Shown here: positions 1-6,717 of the stretch, piece after piece | Numbering within the stretch: the first letter of the stretch is position 1 | Layout: each line of letters starts with the position of its first letter | Assembly: GCF_051710625.1 (NCBI RefSeq) | Contig: NZ_JBPESN010000082.1 | Span: forward strand, 1-9,323 | Source: JBPESN01 sp051710625 | GTDB lineage: Bacteria; Pseudomonadota; Gammaproteobacteria; Enterobacterales; Enterobacteriaceae | Length of the DNA: 9,323 nucleotides | Direction: 5' to 3' | The notes under the pieces: generated by a model | The model's input: the letters and a program-made list of their open reading frames with translations, nothing else | Databases searched by the model: none | Told to the model about the DNA's origin: nothing | Program-made: the position numbers and the translations under genes

Positions 1-155
1 GCATGACCCGTATTGCGGCGGTGACCTTTATCGTCGATGAGTCAAAGGCCGGCACATTGCCCGAGGCCCTGCAGCGCGCCGCCACGCTGGCTAACGCCAA
101 AAAGGGCCGCACCCCCGGCAAGGGGTGGGCAAAAGCAGCCTACAGGAATAAGTGA
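1..155 (+). CDS. Unrecognised small protein, C-terminal part (5' end may lie outside the window)
   Basis: An open frame runs from the window edge to TGA at 153-155; the first ATG in it is at 3-5, giving 50 residues. The end is basic and Lys/Gly-rich (KKGRTPGKGWAKAAYRNK), which would suit nucleic-acid contact but identifies no family. It lies directly upstream of the Mu-like transposase gene, and its TGA overlaps that gene's GTG start (GTGA at 152-155), so the two were probably translationally coupled. In Mu the gene before A is ner, a small regulator, but I see no Ner-like helix-turn-helix here. Function unknown; it may be only the tail of a longer gene. Confidence 0.35.
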   Translation, partial: MTRIAAVTFIVDESKAGTLPEALQRAATLANAKKGRTPGKGWAKAAYRNK

Positions 156-1641
156 GTCTCTATTTCAGTGCTGAGCGGCCCCAGGAGCGTCTGGCGATAC
201 TGGCTCCCGGGAAGCTGAAGACAGCAGTGCCCCGAGGACATGACGTGGTTCTACGCCCTGTTCTGACCGCATTATGCCCGACCCTGTGGCCCGACGCTGC
301 TGGAAGCCTACCGCGTATTTCAGGCGGACTGGCAGAGTAAATACCATGACCAGCCTGCCATGCTAGCGGCCCTGCCGACCTACGACAAGGTCAATCGCAT
401 GCTCAAGCGGGTTGCGCCCAACCGAAGGGTCAAGGGCCGGGTCACCGGCTCAGCGCTCAAGGCGTATCGGGTGTACCACAGCAGCGGGATTAAGCGCAAA
501 TACCGGTAAATGGCTGCTGGATAGCCGACGGCAAGTCGCTGAACATGAAAGTGGCGTATCCGATACACGGGCAACCCTTTACCCCGGAGCTGACTTTGGT
601 GCTCGACGGGCGTACCCGCTATCTGGTGGGCTGGGGCCTGTCACTGGCAGAAAACGCCATCGCGGTAGCGGATGCGTGGCGTTATGCCATCCAGCACCAC
701 GGCAAGCCGCTGTTTGCCTACTCAGATAACGGCGGCGGCGAGACCAATAAGATGCTGGATGCGGATATCACCGGGATTTTTCCCCGGCTGGGTATTGAGC
801 ATATTACCGGTATCCCCGGTAACCCGCAGGCGCGGGGCATTATCGAGCGACTGAACGGCGTGCTGCCACGCAGGCTGGCCCTGCGCTTTCAGACCTATAA
901 CGGGCTAAGCGCTGACCCCAACGGGGCGCGGGTGCAGGGGCAAAACTGCTGAGTCTGTCGAATGCCTTACGTCAGGGGAAGGAGCTGAACGCCACGCAGC
1001 AAAAGACGCTGGCGTTGCCCAGCTGGCGGTAGCTGATAGACGCTCTCAAGGAGGAGGTGCAGCGCTATAACCACAGCCACGAGCACAGCGCCCTGCCCAA
1101 GGTCAACGGTAAATCGATGACGCCGGCCGCTTACCGCAAGGCCCTGCTGGCTGAGGAAGGGGACAACATTGAATACCTGACGCCAGGCGAGTTGCGCGAG
1201 ATGTTTATGCCGGAAGAAAAACGCGTGGCCCAGCGCGGTTGGGTTGAACTGCCGAATAACCCGTATCTTGTCAGGGAGCTGATTGAGGTAGATCGCCAGA
1301 CGGTGCGGGTGGCTTACGATATCCACAATCCTAATGAAGTGATTATTCGCCAGATGGACGGAGCCTATCTCTGTACTGCGCTGTGGAATGGCAATACTGT
1401 CTCGCCGGTGCCGGTCTCCAGAGTGGAAAAAGCGCTGGAAGCGCGCGCCAAGCGTCGCATTAAACTGGCCGGAAGCAAAATTCAGGATGCGAAAGACGAA
1501 TTACGCTCGGTGATTGATGCACCCAGGGAGAGCGATTACAGCCTGCTGATACCCCAGGTATCGGCATCCGAAAAAGACAAGGTGTATTTGTTTAAATATG
1601 AATATGAGCACGACATCAAGCAGGGCGGTAATAACCGGTAA
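152..1641 (+). pseudogene. Mu-like phage transposase (MuA-type DDE recombinase), multiply disrupted
   Basis: The ancestral protein would cut phage ends and transfer them to target DNA. The likely start is GTG 152 (MSLYFSAE), but it is followed by sequence too short for a full MuA-type N-terminal region: about 125 codons precede the first catalytic Asp, against 268 in MuA. Frame 3 carries homologous-looking sequence 240-509 with an internal TGA at 264-266 (perhaps from CGA). The frame moves to frame 2 near 500-509, where the catalytic core is readable: first Asp in WIADGK (527-529), second in YSDNGG (725-727), Glu in GIIERLNG (845-847). The spacings of 66 and 40 residues fit an rve/Mu-type DDE fold. 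A one-base loss near 942 moves reading to frame 1, which meets a TAG at 1030-1032 (probably GAG). From 1033 a clean frame runs to TAA 1639-1641 and holds the Mu C-terminal barrel (YDIHNPNEVIIRQMDGAYLC) and a basic helical tail. No active product is expected. Confidence 0.85.
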
Positions 1642-1652
1642 GGATATATTGT

Positions 1653-1846
1653 ATGACAACGCGAGAATGTATTTTCCAGCTGATGGCGCGATCAGGCTAC
1701 ACCCAGTGCAGGGTAACCGATAAAACCAGATTAAGCGGCGCGACCATCTTACAATATTTAACGGGGGTTTACAACGGCAATATTGATAACGTCGAGGGCA
1801 CACTGCGAGATTTTCATGACCGTGAGACGGAGCGCGCCCACCGGCA
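1653..1846 (+). pseudogene. MuB-like target-capture ATPase, N-terminal HTH domain only (cut by IS)
   Basis: The ATG at 1653 has AAGGA at 1640-1644, overlapping the transposase stop, so it sits where B follows A in Mu. About 64 residues remain. The segment ILQYLTGVYNGNIDNVEGTL aligns with the Cro-like N-terminal domain of MuB (ISSFINDKYNGDNERVSQML), including the Tyr-Asn-Gly turn. In Mu this domain binds DNA non-specifically and precedes an AAA+ ATPase that loads target DNA for MuA. The IS begins at 1847 and adds VVVN before a stop at 1860-1862, so the whole ATPase domain is lost. A short 69-residue HTH protein could still be made. The family assignment rests on this short match plus the position after the transposase. 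Confidence 0.72.
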
Positions 1847-1873
1847 TGTAGTGGTCAACTAAAACTAGCCACC
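1847..1873. repeat. IS terminal inverted repeat, orfB end
   Basis: Reads TGTAGTGG inward from the left edge. Over 27 positions about 20 match the opposite end, with the first 8 and the inner GCCACC conserved. The ancestral orfB stop (TGA on the minus strand, 1857-1855) lies inside this repeat, as is common in compact IS elements. Confidence 0.85.
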
Positions 1874-2775
1874 GCGTTAGCGTTTTTCTAGTATTTATTT
1901 TCTGATTTGTTTGGTGCAACCCCCCGTTATATTCATGCGGCCTGAGTGCGCTGTAATATCCCACGATATAGTCGGTAATTTCATGAGCTGCTTCGCTGAA
2001 GCTGTTGTAACCCTTTGTCGGCACCCATTCTGTCTTCAGGCTGCGGAAGAACCGCTCCATCAGACTGTTATCCCAACAGTTACCACGCCAACTCATGCTT
2101 TGTTTGATCCGGTAACGCCACAGCAACTGTCGGAACTGCCTGCTCGTATAGTGTCTACCCTGATCGCTGTGGAACATCACTCCGGCTGGTTTACCATGCG
2201 TTTCCCATACCATTATTTCCAGTGCTTTGATGGTCAGTCTGCTGTCCGGGGAGAACGACATAGCCCAGCCCACCGGTTTCCTCGCGAACAGATCAAGAAC
2301 AACCGCAAGGTATCCCCAGCGTTTCCCGGTCCAGATATACGTCACATCGCCGCACCATACCTGGTTTGGCTCCGTTACAGCGAACTGGCGGTTGAGATGG
2401 TTCGGTATTTCAACGTGTTCATTGCCGCCGCGTTTGTATTTGTGAGCCGGTAGCTGACAACTGACCAGCCCCAGCTCTTTCATGAACCTCCCTGCGAGCC
2501 AGCGCCCCATCCAGAAGCCTCTCTGGGTTGCCATGGTGGCGATACTTCTCGCGCCAGCGGCACCATGGCTGATACTGTACAAGTTCATGAACCTGACTGC
2601 GCAATACCGTTCGCCTGCCGTCTAGCCTGTCAGGACGACTTTTCCAAAATTTGTAACTGCTGCGATGAACCCTGAACACGTGGCAGAGTGTGGCCACAGG
2701 ATAATGCGCTCTGAGTTTCCCGATTACCGAAAACTGTTCAGGGAGTCTGATATCAAGAGCGCTGTAGCCTTTTTT
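1855..2775 (-). pseudogene. IS3-family OrfB, DDE transposase, two opposing frameshifts
   Basis: After the -1 slip, OrfB reads in register to ...LRSQVHEL near 2585. An extra base at about 2579-2583 then shifts the frame; the continuation (YSISHGAAGARSIATMATQR) is open to about 1917. In that middle part lie the HTH_21-like segment and the full rve core: Asp in CGDVTYIW, Asp in FHSDQG 61 residues later, and Glu in LMERFFRSLK 36 after that (DX35E). A missing base near 1916-1917, just after YNGGL, shifts the frame again. Restoring it would put the reading back in the original register, ending at TGA 1857-1855 inside the terminal repeat. As it stands the frame runs out of the IS, antisense to the MuB-like gene, to 1758. 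The motif residues GRHYTS, SMSWRGN and NSLMERF look like substitutions of the usual GSHYTS, SMSRRGN and NSPMERF. Confidence 0.88.
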
Positions 2776-3026
2776 AATATTTCGTTTTCCATTTCAATGC
2801 GTTGCACCTTCTTCTTGAGCTCACGTATTTCGATTTGTTCCGGGGTTATGGGAGAGGCTTTTGGCGTTTTCCCCTGTCGCTCATCACGCAGTTGTTTTAC
2901 CCATTTCGTCATCGTAGAAAAACTGACGTCCATGGCTTTTGCTGCTTGCGCGGCGGTGTAATTTTGGTCGACAACCAGTTGAGCGGATTCGCGTTTGAAT
3001 TCAGGACTAAAATTTCTTCTTTTCAT
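2724..3026 (-). CDS. IS3-family OrfA (HTH transposase subunit)
   Basis: An intact 100-residue frame from ATG 3026 to TAA 2724. Residues 1-60 form a transposase-type helix-turn-helix (FSPEFKRESAQLVVD, then YTAAQAAKAMDVSFSTMTKW). Residues ~65-95 form a charged heptad coiled coil (IEIRELKKKVQRIEMENEIL), the leucine-zipper segment through which OrfA and OrfAB oligomerise. OrfA alone binds the terminal repeats and usually represses transposition; the active enzyme is the OrfAB fusion made by -1 frameshifting at 2769-2775. OrfA itself shows no damage, but its partner OrfB is broken, so it could act only in trans on related copies. Confidence 0.9.
   Translation of the reverse strand: MKRRNFSPEFKRESAQLVVDQNYTAAQAAKAMDVSFSTMTKWVKQLRDERQGKTPKASPITPEQIEIRELKKKVQRIEMENEILKKATALLISDSLNSFR
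2769..2775 (-). promoter_or_regulatory. Programmed -1 frameshift heptamer A-AAA-AAG
   Basis: On the minus strand the orfA codons TTA-AAA-AAG give the canonical heptamer AAAAAAG. A -1 slip here leads into the frame carrying GYSALDIRLPEQ and the rest of OrfB, which is the correct orfB frame at this point. This is the standard IS3-family route to the OrfAB transposase. Confidence 0.8.
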
Positions 3027-3071
3027 TGGTGCACCCGTGTTGTTCTGAGGTGAGCATATTACCTCTGTTCA

Positions 3072-3098
3072 GGTGGCCAAATTCAGTGTGCCACTACA
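3072..3098. repeat. IS terminal inverted repeat, orfA end
   Basis: The reverse complement reads TGTAGTGGCACACTGAATTT and then GGCCACC, pairing with the repeat at 1847-1873. It lies 46 bases upstream of the orfA start and would carry or flank the weak IS promoter. Confidence 0.85.
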
Positions 3099-3267
3099 CC
3101 TTGTCCTCGTCACTACTCTGGCTGGCAGTGTAGGCGGGATCCGCGGGCGCCACCTTCCGGTGGCAGCCACCAGTTGTCGCGGGCTGGCAAAATCGTCAAA
3201 TTGAATGTGAACCCGATCATAAAAGTAATATTGCTCACGTTTAACGACCCGCCGCCCGGCGTCGGCT
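3099..3267. other. Gene-free stretch between the IS and the rhaS regulatory sites
   Basis: No convincing gene on either strand. It is where the rhaB side of a rhaBAD/rhaSR divergent control region would be expected. One CRP-like element, TGTGA-ACCCGA-TCATA at 3206-3221, matches the half-sites at 9 of 10 positions if TCATA is allowed one mismatch, but it lies further from rhaS than the E. coli rhaBAD CRP site would. No start of rhaB is recognisable on the minus strand. The stretch is probably leftover control DNA truncated by the IS-linked rearrangement. Confidence 0.4.
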
Positions 3268-3283
3268 TGTGATCTTTTCCGCA
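3268..3283 (+). promoter_or_regulatory. Predicted CRP site of the rhaSR promoter
   Basis: TGTGATCTTTTCCGCA resembles the E. coli rhaSR CRP site as I remember it (TGTGATGCTCACCGCA). It begins 143 bases before the rhaS ATG, practically the same distance as in E. coli. The second half-site (CCGCA) is weak in both. The spacing is the strongest support; the E. coli sequence was compared from memory. Confidence 0.5.
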
Positions 3284-3304
3284 AATTTGGTAACGGGGGG
3301 CAAA

Positions 3305-3354
3305 ACCTAGAAAAGAAACCGCAATGGGGCGTTTGACGGTCAGGAATTAAAGGC
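3305..3354 (+). promoter_or_regulatory. Predicted RhaR operator (degenerate inverted repeat)
   Basis: Two half-sites can be aligned with the E. coli rhaSR operator: 3305-3321 (ACCTAGAAAAGAAACCG, about 10 of 17 matching) and 3338-3354 (GGTCAGGAATTAAAGGC, of which GTCAGGAATTAAAGG matches about 11 of 15). They are separated by 16 bases, against about 17 in E. coli. Their distances to the rhaS ATG (106 and 73) match the E. coli layout to within a base or so. RhaR with L-rhamnose would bind here to activate rhaSR. The comparison is from memory. Confidence 0.5.
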
Positions 3355-3373
3355 GGACGGCGTTATCGCGGCA

Positions 3374-3379
3374 TAAGAT
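3374..3379 (+). promoter_or_regulatory. Predicted -10 element of rhaSR
   Basis: TAAGAT, about 35 bases before the rhaS start and directly downstream of the predicted RhaR operator. This is where the E. coli -10 lies. No good -35 is seen, as expected for an activator-dependent promoter whose proximal half-site overlaps the -35 region. Confidence 0.4.
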
Positions 3380-3410
3380 AAGGTCCCTGTATCATGCTGA
3401 GGTGCCTAAA

Positions 3411-4248
3411 ATGACATTACTGTATGGTGATGCTTTTTTTGTTTCCCCAGACGCTACGGTTGCCATCGAACCACGCCTGCCGCAATGGGATTTTCCCGAG
3501 CATTATCACGATATCTGGGAGATAGTGCTGGTGAAAAACGGATCGGGCATTCATGTCTTCAACGATCAGCCCCACACGCTGTGCAGCGGCACCGTCTGTT
3601 TTGTCTGCGCCGATGACCACCACCTGTTTAAAAGCGTGGATCGACTGAACATGATTAACGTGCTGTACCGCGCGCCCAACGGGTTCCGTTTTTTGCAGGA
3701 TATCGCGCCGTTCCTGCTGGGCGAAGGGCCGGGGGAGCGACAGGTTCACTGGCAGGTCAATCACGCCTCACTCCAGCAGGCCAAGCAATTGATTCACACT
3801 CTCGACGCGCTGAGCGGTGATCTGTCGCCGGAGAATATCGCCGCTAGCGAAGGGCGATTTCTGCAGTTGCTTATCGTGCTGCGCCAGGGGTGTTTTCAGG
3901 CCCACAGCGACGGCAACCGTGAGCAGCCGTCTGCAAGATCTGTTACGCTGGCTACAGCACAACTTCAGCGACAATGTCGACTGGTTGACGCTTGCTGATC
4001 AATTTATGTTACCGCTGCGCACCCTGTACCGCCAGCTAAAACAGCAAACCGGGATGACGCCCCAGCGCTATTTGAACCGGCTACGCCTGTTGGAGGCGCG
4101 TAAGCAGCTAAAACAGTCCGATAAAACGATTACGGAAATCGCGCACGCCTGCGGGTTTAGCGACAGTAATCACTTTTCCACGCAGTTCCGACGTGAATTC
4201 TCCCATTCGCCGAAAATGCTGCGCCAGGGGGATGCAGGCCTGCAATAG
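3411..4248 (+). pseudogene. rhaS: RhaS, AraC-family L-rhamnose activator, one frameshift
   Basis: RhaS activates rhaBAD and rhaT in response to L-rhamnose. The start is set at ATG 3411, because MTLLYGDAFF aligns with E. coli MTVLHSVDFF and AGGTG at 3400-3404 is well spaced; GTG 3402 is in frame but less likely. The N-terminal cupin-like sensor domain is well kept (VAIEPRLPQWDFPEHYHDIW, GIHVFNDQPH, TVCFV). Near 3913-3921 one extra base shifts the frame. The C-terminal double helix-turn-helix continues in the next frame from SRLQDLLRWLQ through LADQFMLPLRTLYRQLKQQT and FSDSNHFSTQFRREF to the stop at 4246-4248. Removing one base gives 278 residues, the E. coli length. As it stands the sensor domain ends in unrelated residues at 3998 and the DNA-binding half is untranslated unless internally initiated. 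Confidence 0.92.
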
Positions 4249-4257
4249 TGTCGGCAC

Positions 4258-4299
4258 GGGGCGGTAGGACGCCGGGTCATGCCCCAGCCTCGCCGCCCC
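4258..4299. other. GC-rich hairpin between rhaS and rhaR
   Basis: GGGGCGG (4258-4264) can pair with CCGCCCC (4293-4299), with a smaller inner GGG...CCC pairing in the loop. Just after it, GCAAAA (4301-4306) can pair with TTTTGC (4313-4318). There is no U-run directly after the main stem, so it is not a standard intrinsic terminator; attenuation or RNA processing between the two regulators is possible. The rhaS-rhaR gap is 143 bases. Confidence 0.3.
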
Positions 4300-4391
4300 G
4301 GCAAAAAATGCGTTTTGCAACGATCATTAGATAATTATCTATGGAATTATATCATTATCTTCTATTACCTTTGAGCTTAGGGGATAACGGT

Positions 4392-5242
4392 ATGAATGGC
4401 CTTAAGCTGCACGTTTCTGATTATTTTTTGATGGACAAAAACGCGGTTACCGTCGCCGAGCACAGCCCGCCTTTCCACAGCACTGCCACGAGTTTGACGA
4501 AATTGTCTTTGTCTGGTGGCGCGGCAATGGTCTGCATACCCTCAATGATGTGCCCTACCCCATCACCTGCGGCGATGTATTCTATATCAACGCCCGCGAT
4601 CGCCACGGTTACGAGTTGGTCAACGATTTGGCCTTGGATAATGTGTTGTACCGGCGCGACCTGCTTACCCTGAACGTTAATTGGCAGGCGTTGCTCCCCG
4701 GCCGGGGAACGGGGCCGGAAGAGCGCCAGTACTGGCGCTTAAGTACGCCCGGCATGGCGATTTTGCGCCAGCGCGTCGATGCGCTGTCCAAGGAATGTAT
4801 GAAATTCGACGCGCTGGCGCTGCTGTTGAGCGAAACCCTGTTTTTGCAGTTGGCGCTCATGGCAAAACGTTTTCGTCACGCACCGGACAGCCCATACATT
4901 TCCGACGCCGAACAACTCGATTTGCTCTTGACGGCATTGCGCGTCAATATCAGCGCGCCCTTCCGCCTGGAAGATTTTTGCCGCCAGTACAGTCTGAACG
5001 CCCGCACCTTGCGGCTGATGTTCAAACAGCATACCGGCATAGGCATCCATCACTATTTGCGCCAGTTACGTCTGTGCAAAACGATGGACCTGTTGCGCCA
5101 CGGTCAGCAGGCGATTGGCGATATCGCTTCGCTGTGCGGTTTCGACGACAGTAACTATTTCTCGGTGGTGTTCAACCAGGCCTACGGGCTGTCACCGCGC
5201 CAATACCGCCAGCGTTTTCAGAAGGTCCTCAGTCCCGGCTGA
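4392..5242 (+). pseudogene. rhaR: RhaR, AraC-family activator of rhaSR, one frameshift
   Basis: RhaR binds L-rhamnose and activates transcription of rhaSR. ATG 4392 (MNGLKLHVSDYFLMDKNAVT) aligns with E. coli [20 protein letters not shown] and has AGGGG at 4378-4383. Around 4462-4470, just after VAEHSP, a base is missing; the protein continues in another frame as FPQHCHEFDEIVFVWWRGNG and GDVFYINARDRH. It then runs through the linker and the two helix-turn-helix motifs (FCRQYSLNARTLRLMFKQHT, GDIASLCGFDDSNYFSVVF) to TGA 5240-5242. Adding one base gives 283 residues, against 282 in E. coli. VWWRGNG carries an extra Trp relative to E. coli VWRGNG. The break lies early in the cupin sensor, so no useful regulator is expected from the normal start; an internal start at 4550 could give a 230-residue fragment with an intact DNA-binding domain. 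Confidence 0.92.
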
Positions 5243-5279
5243 CGGTTGACCACCCCGCAAGGCCGCGCCTAATGCGCGC

Positions 5280-5406
5280 TTACGCCGGCGGTGCCAAACG
5301 TCAGTGACGAGGCCGCCACTTACGCCGGTCACTCTATGTAACCGCCACGCCACCGCCGCCTAAGCCGCTGATTTATCCATCATACTTTCTTCGCCGTTTA
5401 CGCCGG
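5280..5406. repeat. TTACGCCGG repeat, about 40-bp spacing, between rhaR and rhaT
   Basis: Exact copies of TTACGCCGG lie at 5280-5288, 5320-5328 and 5398-5406, with a degenerate copy (CTAAGCCGCTG) near 5360. The spacing is thus close to 40, 40 and 38 bases. The sequence between copies is Pro/Ala-codon-like GC-rich DNA with no long match. It occupies the space between two convergent genes, where REP-like or terminator sequences are common. No stem-loop with a U-tract was found. Confidence 0.45.
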
Positions 5407-5424
5407 CCCCGTTTGCCCTGCGAC

Positions 5425-6457
5425 TCAGGAGGCCATTCCCAGGCCTACGACATTGGCGGCTAGGATAATCACCAGCGCGCCGATACACAGCTAGCTTACG
5501 GGCTTTTTACCGACGCCGAGCCACTCTTTCAGCACCAGCCCGACGATACTGCCGCACAGCACATAGCTGCTCATATGCAGCATCCAGCTAACGAACGCGT
5601 ACTGAGAGGGAATATTGGCATGGCCCCAGGCGTAGAAAAAGAATTGCAGATACCACATGACGCCGGCGAGAATCGAAAACAACGCATTGGCTATCAGCAG
5701 TGATTTCCCGACCGAAAGATCGGCCTTCAGGGATATTTCCCGGCGCGTAGCGAGCCGGATAAAGCAGTAGCCCAGATTGACAATAGCGCCGCCGCCCATA
5801 ATCACCACATAGCTGGGCAGCGCCACGTAAAGCGGGCTGATCCCGACATTTTTTGCCGCTTCATGCATTGGCACCGCCGCGTCCATAGCAAACGACATCC
5901 CCGCCGAGAAGAAACCGCATACGACCGCCAACAGCAGACCTTTTTTCAGGTTAAATTCTTCAGCTCGAATACCCTGCGCCCGCTCTTTAACAAACCGGCA
6001 TAGCTGACGATGCCCACGCCGATGACCGCGACCAACACCCCGAGAAGGGTAATCCGTCCGCCGGTAGTGTGGAGCAGGACACCGAATTTCCCCTGCAGCA
6101 GAGGCGTCAATAATGTGCCGACGATAAGCGTAATGTCGATGGCAATTCCTATCCCCATCGACATTCCTAAATAGCGCATTGTCAAGCCGTAATTGATGTT
6201 GCCAACGCCCCACATGGCGCCGAACAGGAACACCGGCAGCAGCGTACCCACGGAAAACTGCGGTAACAGGCCCAAAAGTCCGGTAGCAATACCCAACTGA
6301 TGGCCCAGGGCAGGATCACCTAAGAGAAGAAACCACCAAGGGACCACATAATTTCCCAGCTCCAGTGACGAACTTTTTTGAACGGGGCATAAAAGCAGGC
6401 GGCGCTGGCGGCGCCGATGAAATGCCAGAAGATCCCCAGCACGATAGAACTACCCAT
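5425..6457 (-). pseudogene. rhaT: RhaT, L-rhamnose/H+ symporter, two nonsense codons and two frameshifts
   Basis: An inner-membrane rhamnose-proton symporter with ten predicted membrane spans in the family. Start ATG 6457 (MGSSIVLGIFWHFIGAASAA) aligns with E. coli [20 protein letters not shown]. Codon 46, Trp in E. coli, is TAG here (6322-6320). The frame continues as VILPWAISWVLLPDFWA, then a missing base near 6250-6270 leads to LPVFLFGAMWGVGNINYGLT and IDITLIVG (E. coli has GITLIVG, so Gly to Asp inside a membrane span). A second missing base near 5990-5997 leads to IRAEEFNLKKG and on to KEWLGVGKKPVS. A TAG at 5493-5491 then removes the last 21 residues, which still read LCIGALVIILAANVVGLGMA up to the original TGA at 5427-5425. 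Repairing the two indels gives 344 codons plus stop, exactly the E. coli length. No clear Shine-Dalgarno before 6457. It lies convergent to rhaR, as in E. coli. Confidence 0.93.
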
Positions 6458-6717
6458 GGACAAGCTCTTGTCTGCAAAGTGAGATCGCCGCCGTCGTCGA
6501 ACTGCGAGGAAGCGGTGATGAAGGAATACGATCAACAAACGCAGAGGTCAGTGTAGGGAGCTTGCCGGGCGTAACGCCTTCGGATCATTGCCAACTTTTT
6601 TATCGGCGTGGCAATATCAGCAACCTTATAGTGGGCGCGGTCACAAACGGATAACATCATGGCGGCTGTGGACTGCGGCGGCTGACCGGAATGGCCGCCG
6701 CCGGCAGACGACGAGGC
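6458..6717. other. Gap upstream of the rhaT remnant, no gene seen
   Basis: In E. coli this side of rhaT leads to sodA; nothing like sodA is visible here. The plus-strand frame at 6588-6863 has Arg/Gln-rich composition with no family signature and runs antisense into the small secreted-protein gene. The rhaT promoter, with RhaS and CRP sites, should lie in the first ~120 bases, but I could not pick out convincing sites. Confidence 0.4.

Larger units (their letters stand above)
1847..3098 (-). mobile_element. IS3-family insertion sequence, complete but with decayed orfB
   Basis: This 1252-bp element is read on the minus strand, with orfA, a -1 slippery site, orfB and imperfect terminal inverted repeats starting TGTAGTGG. 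Size, two-orf layout, A-AAA-AAG motif and DX35E transposase are all typical of the IS3 family; the OrfA sequence (MKRRNFSPEFKRESAQLVVD) looks like the enteric IS1397/IS1400-type relatives. I see no target-site duplication: the left flank ends CACCGGCA and the right flank begins CCTTGTCC. The left flank is Mu-like phage DNA and the right flank is the rha regulatory region, so the element now sits at a rearrangement or deletion junction rather than at a simple insertion. Confidence 0.9.

Noticed and set aside
1911..2453. 180-residue plus-strand frame across the IS
   Set aside because: Antisense shadow of OrfB; no family signature and the OrfB DDE motifs explain the sequence.
1847..3098. Phage defence or retron-type system around the Mu-like and IS region
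   Set aside because: All the protein-coding sequence in the Mu-like and IS region beyond position 155 is explained by phage transposition genes and an IS3-family element; no reverse transcriptase, nuclease or toxin motif is visible.
3069..3284. Minus-strand 71-residue frame right of the IS, possibly a rhaB remnant
   Set aside because: No resemblance to the RhaB N-terminus; it runs into the IS terminal repeat and has no ribosome site.
4681..5154. 157-residue plus-strand frame
   Set aside because: A frame shadow of rhaR, whose AraC motifs in the other frame are unambiguous.
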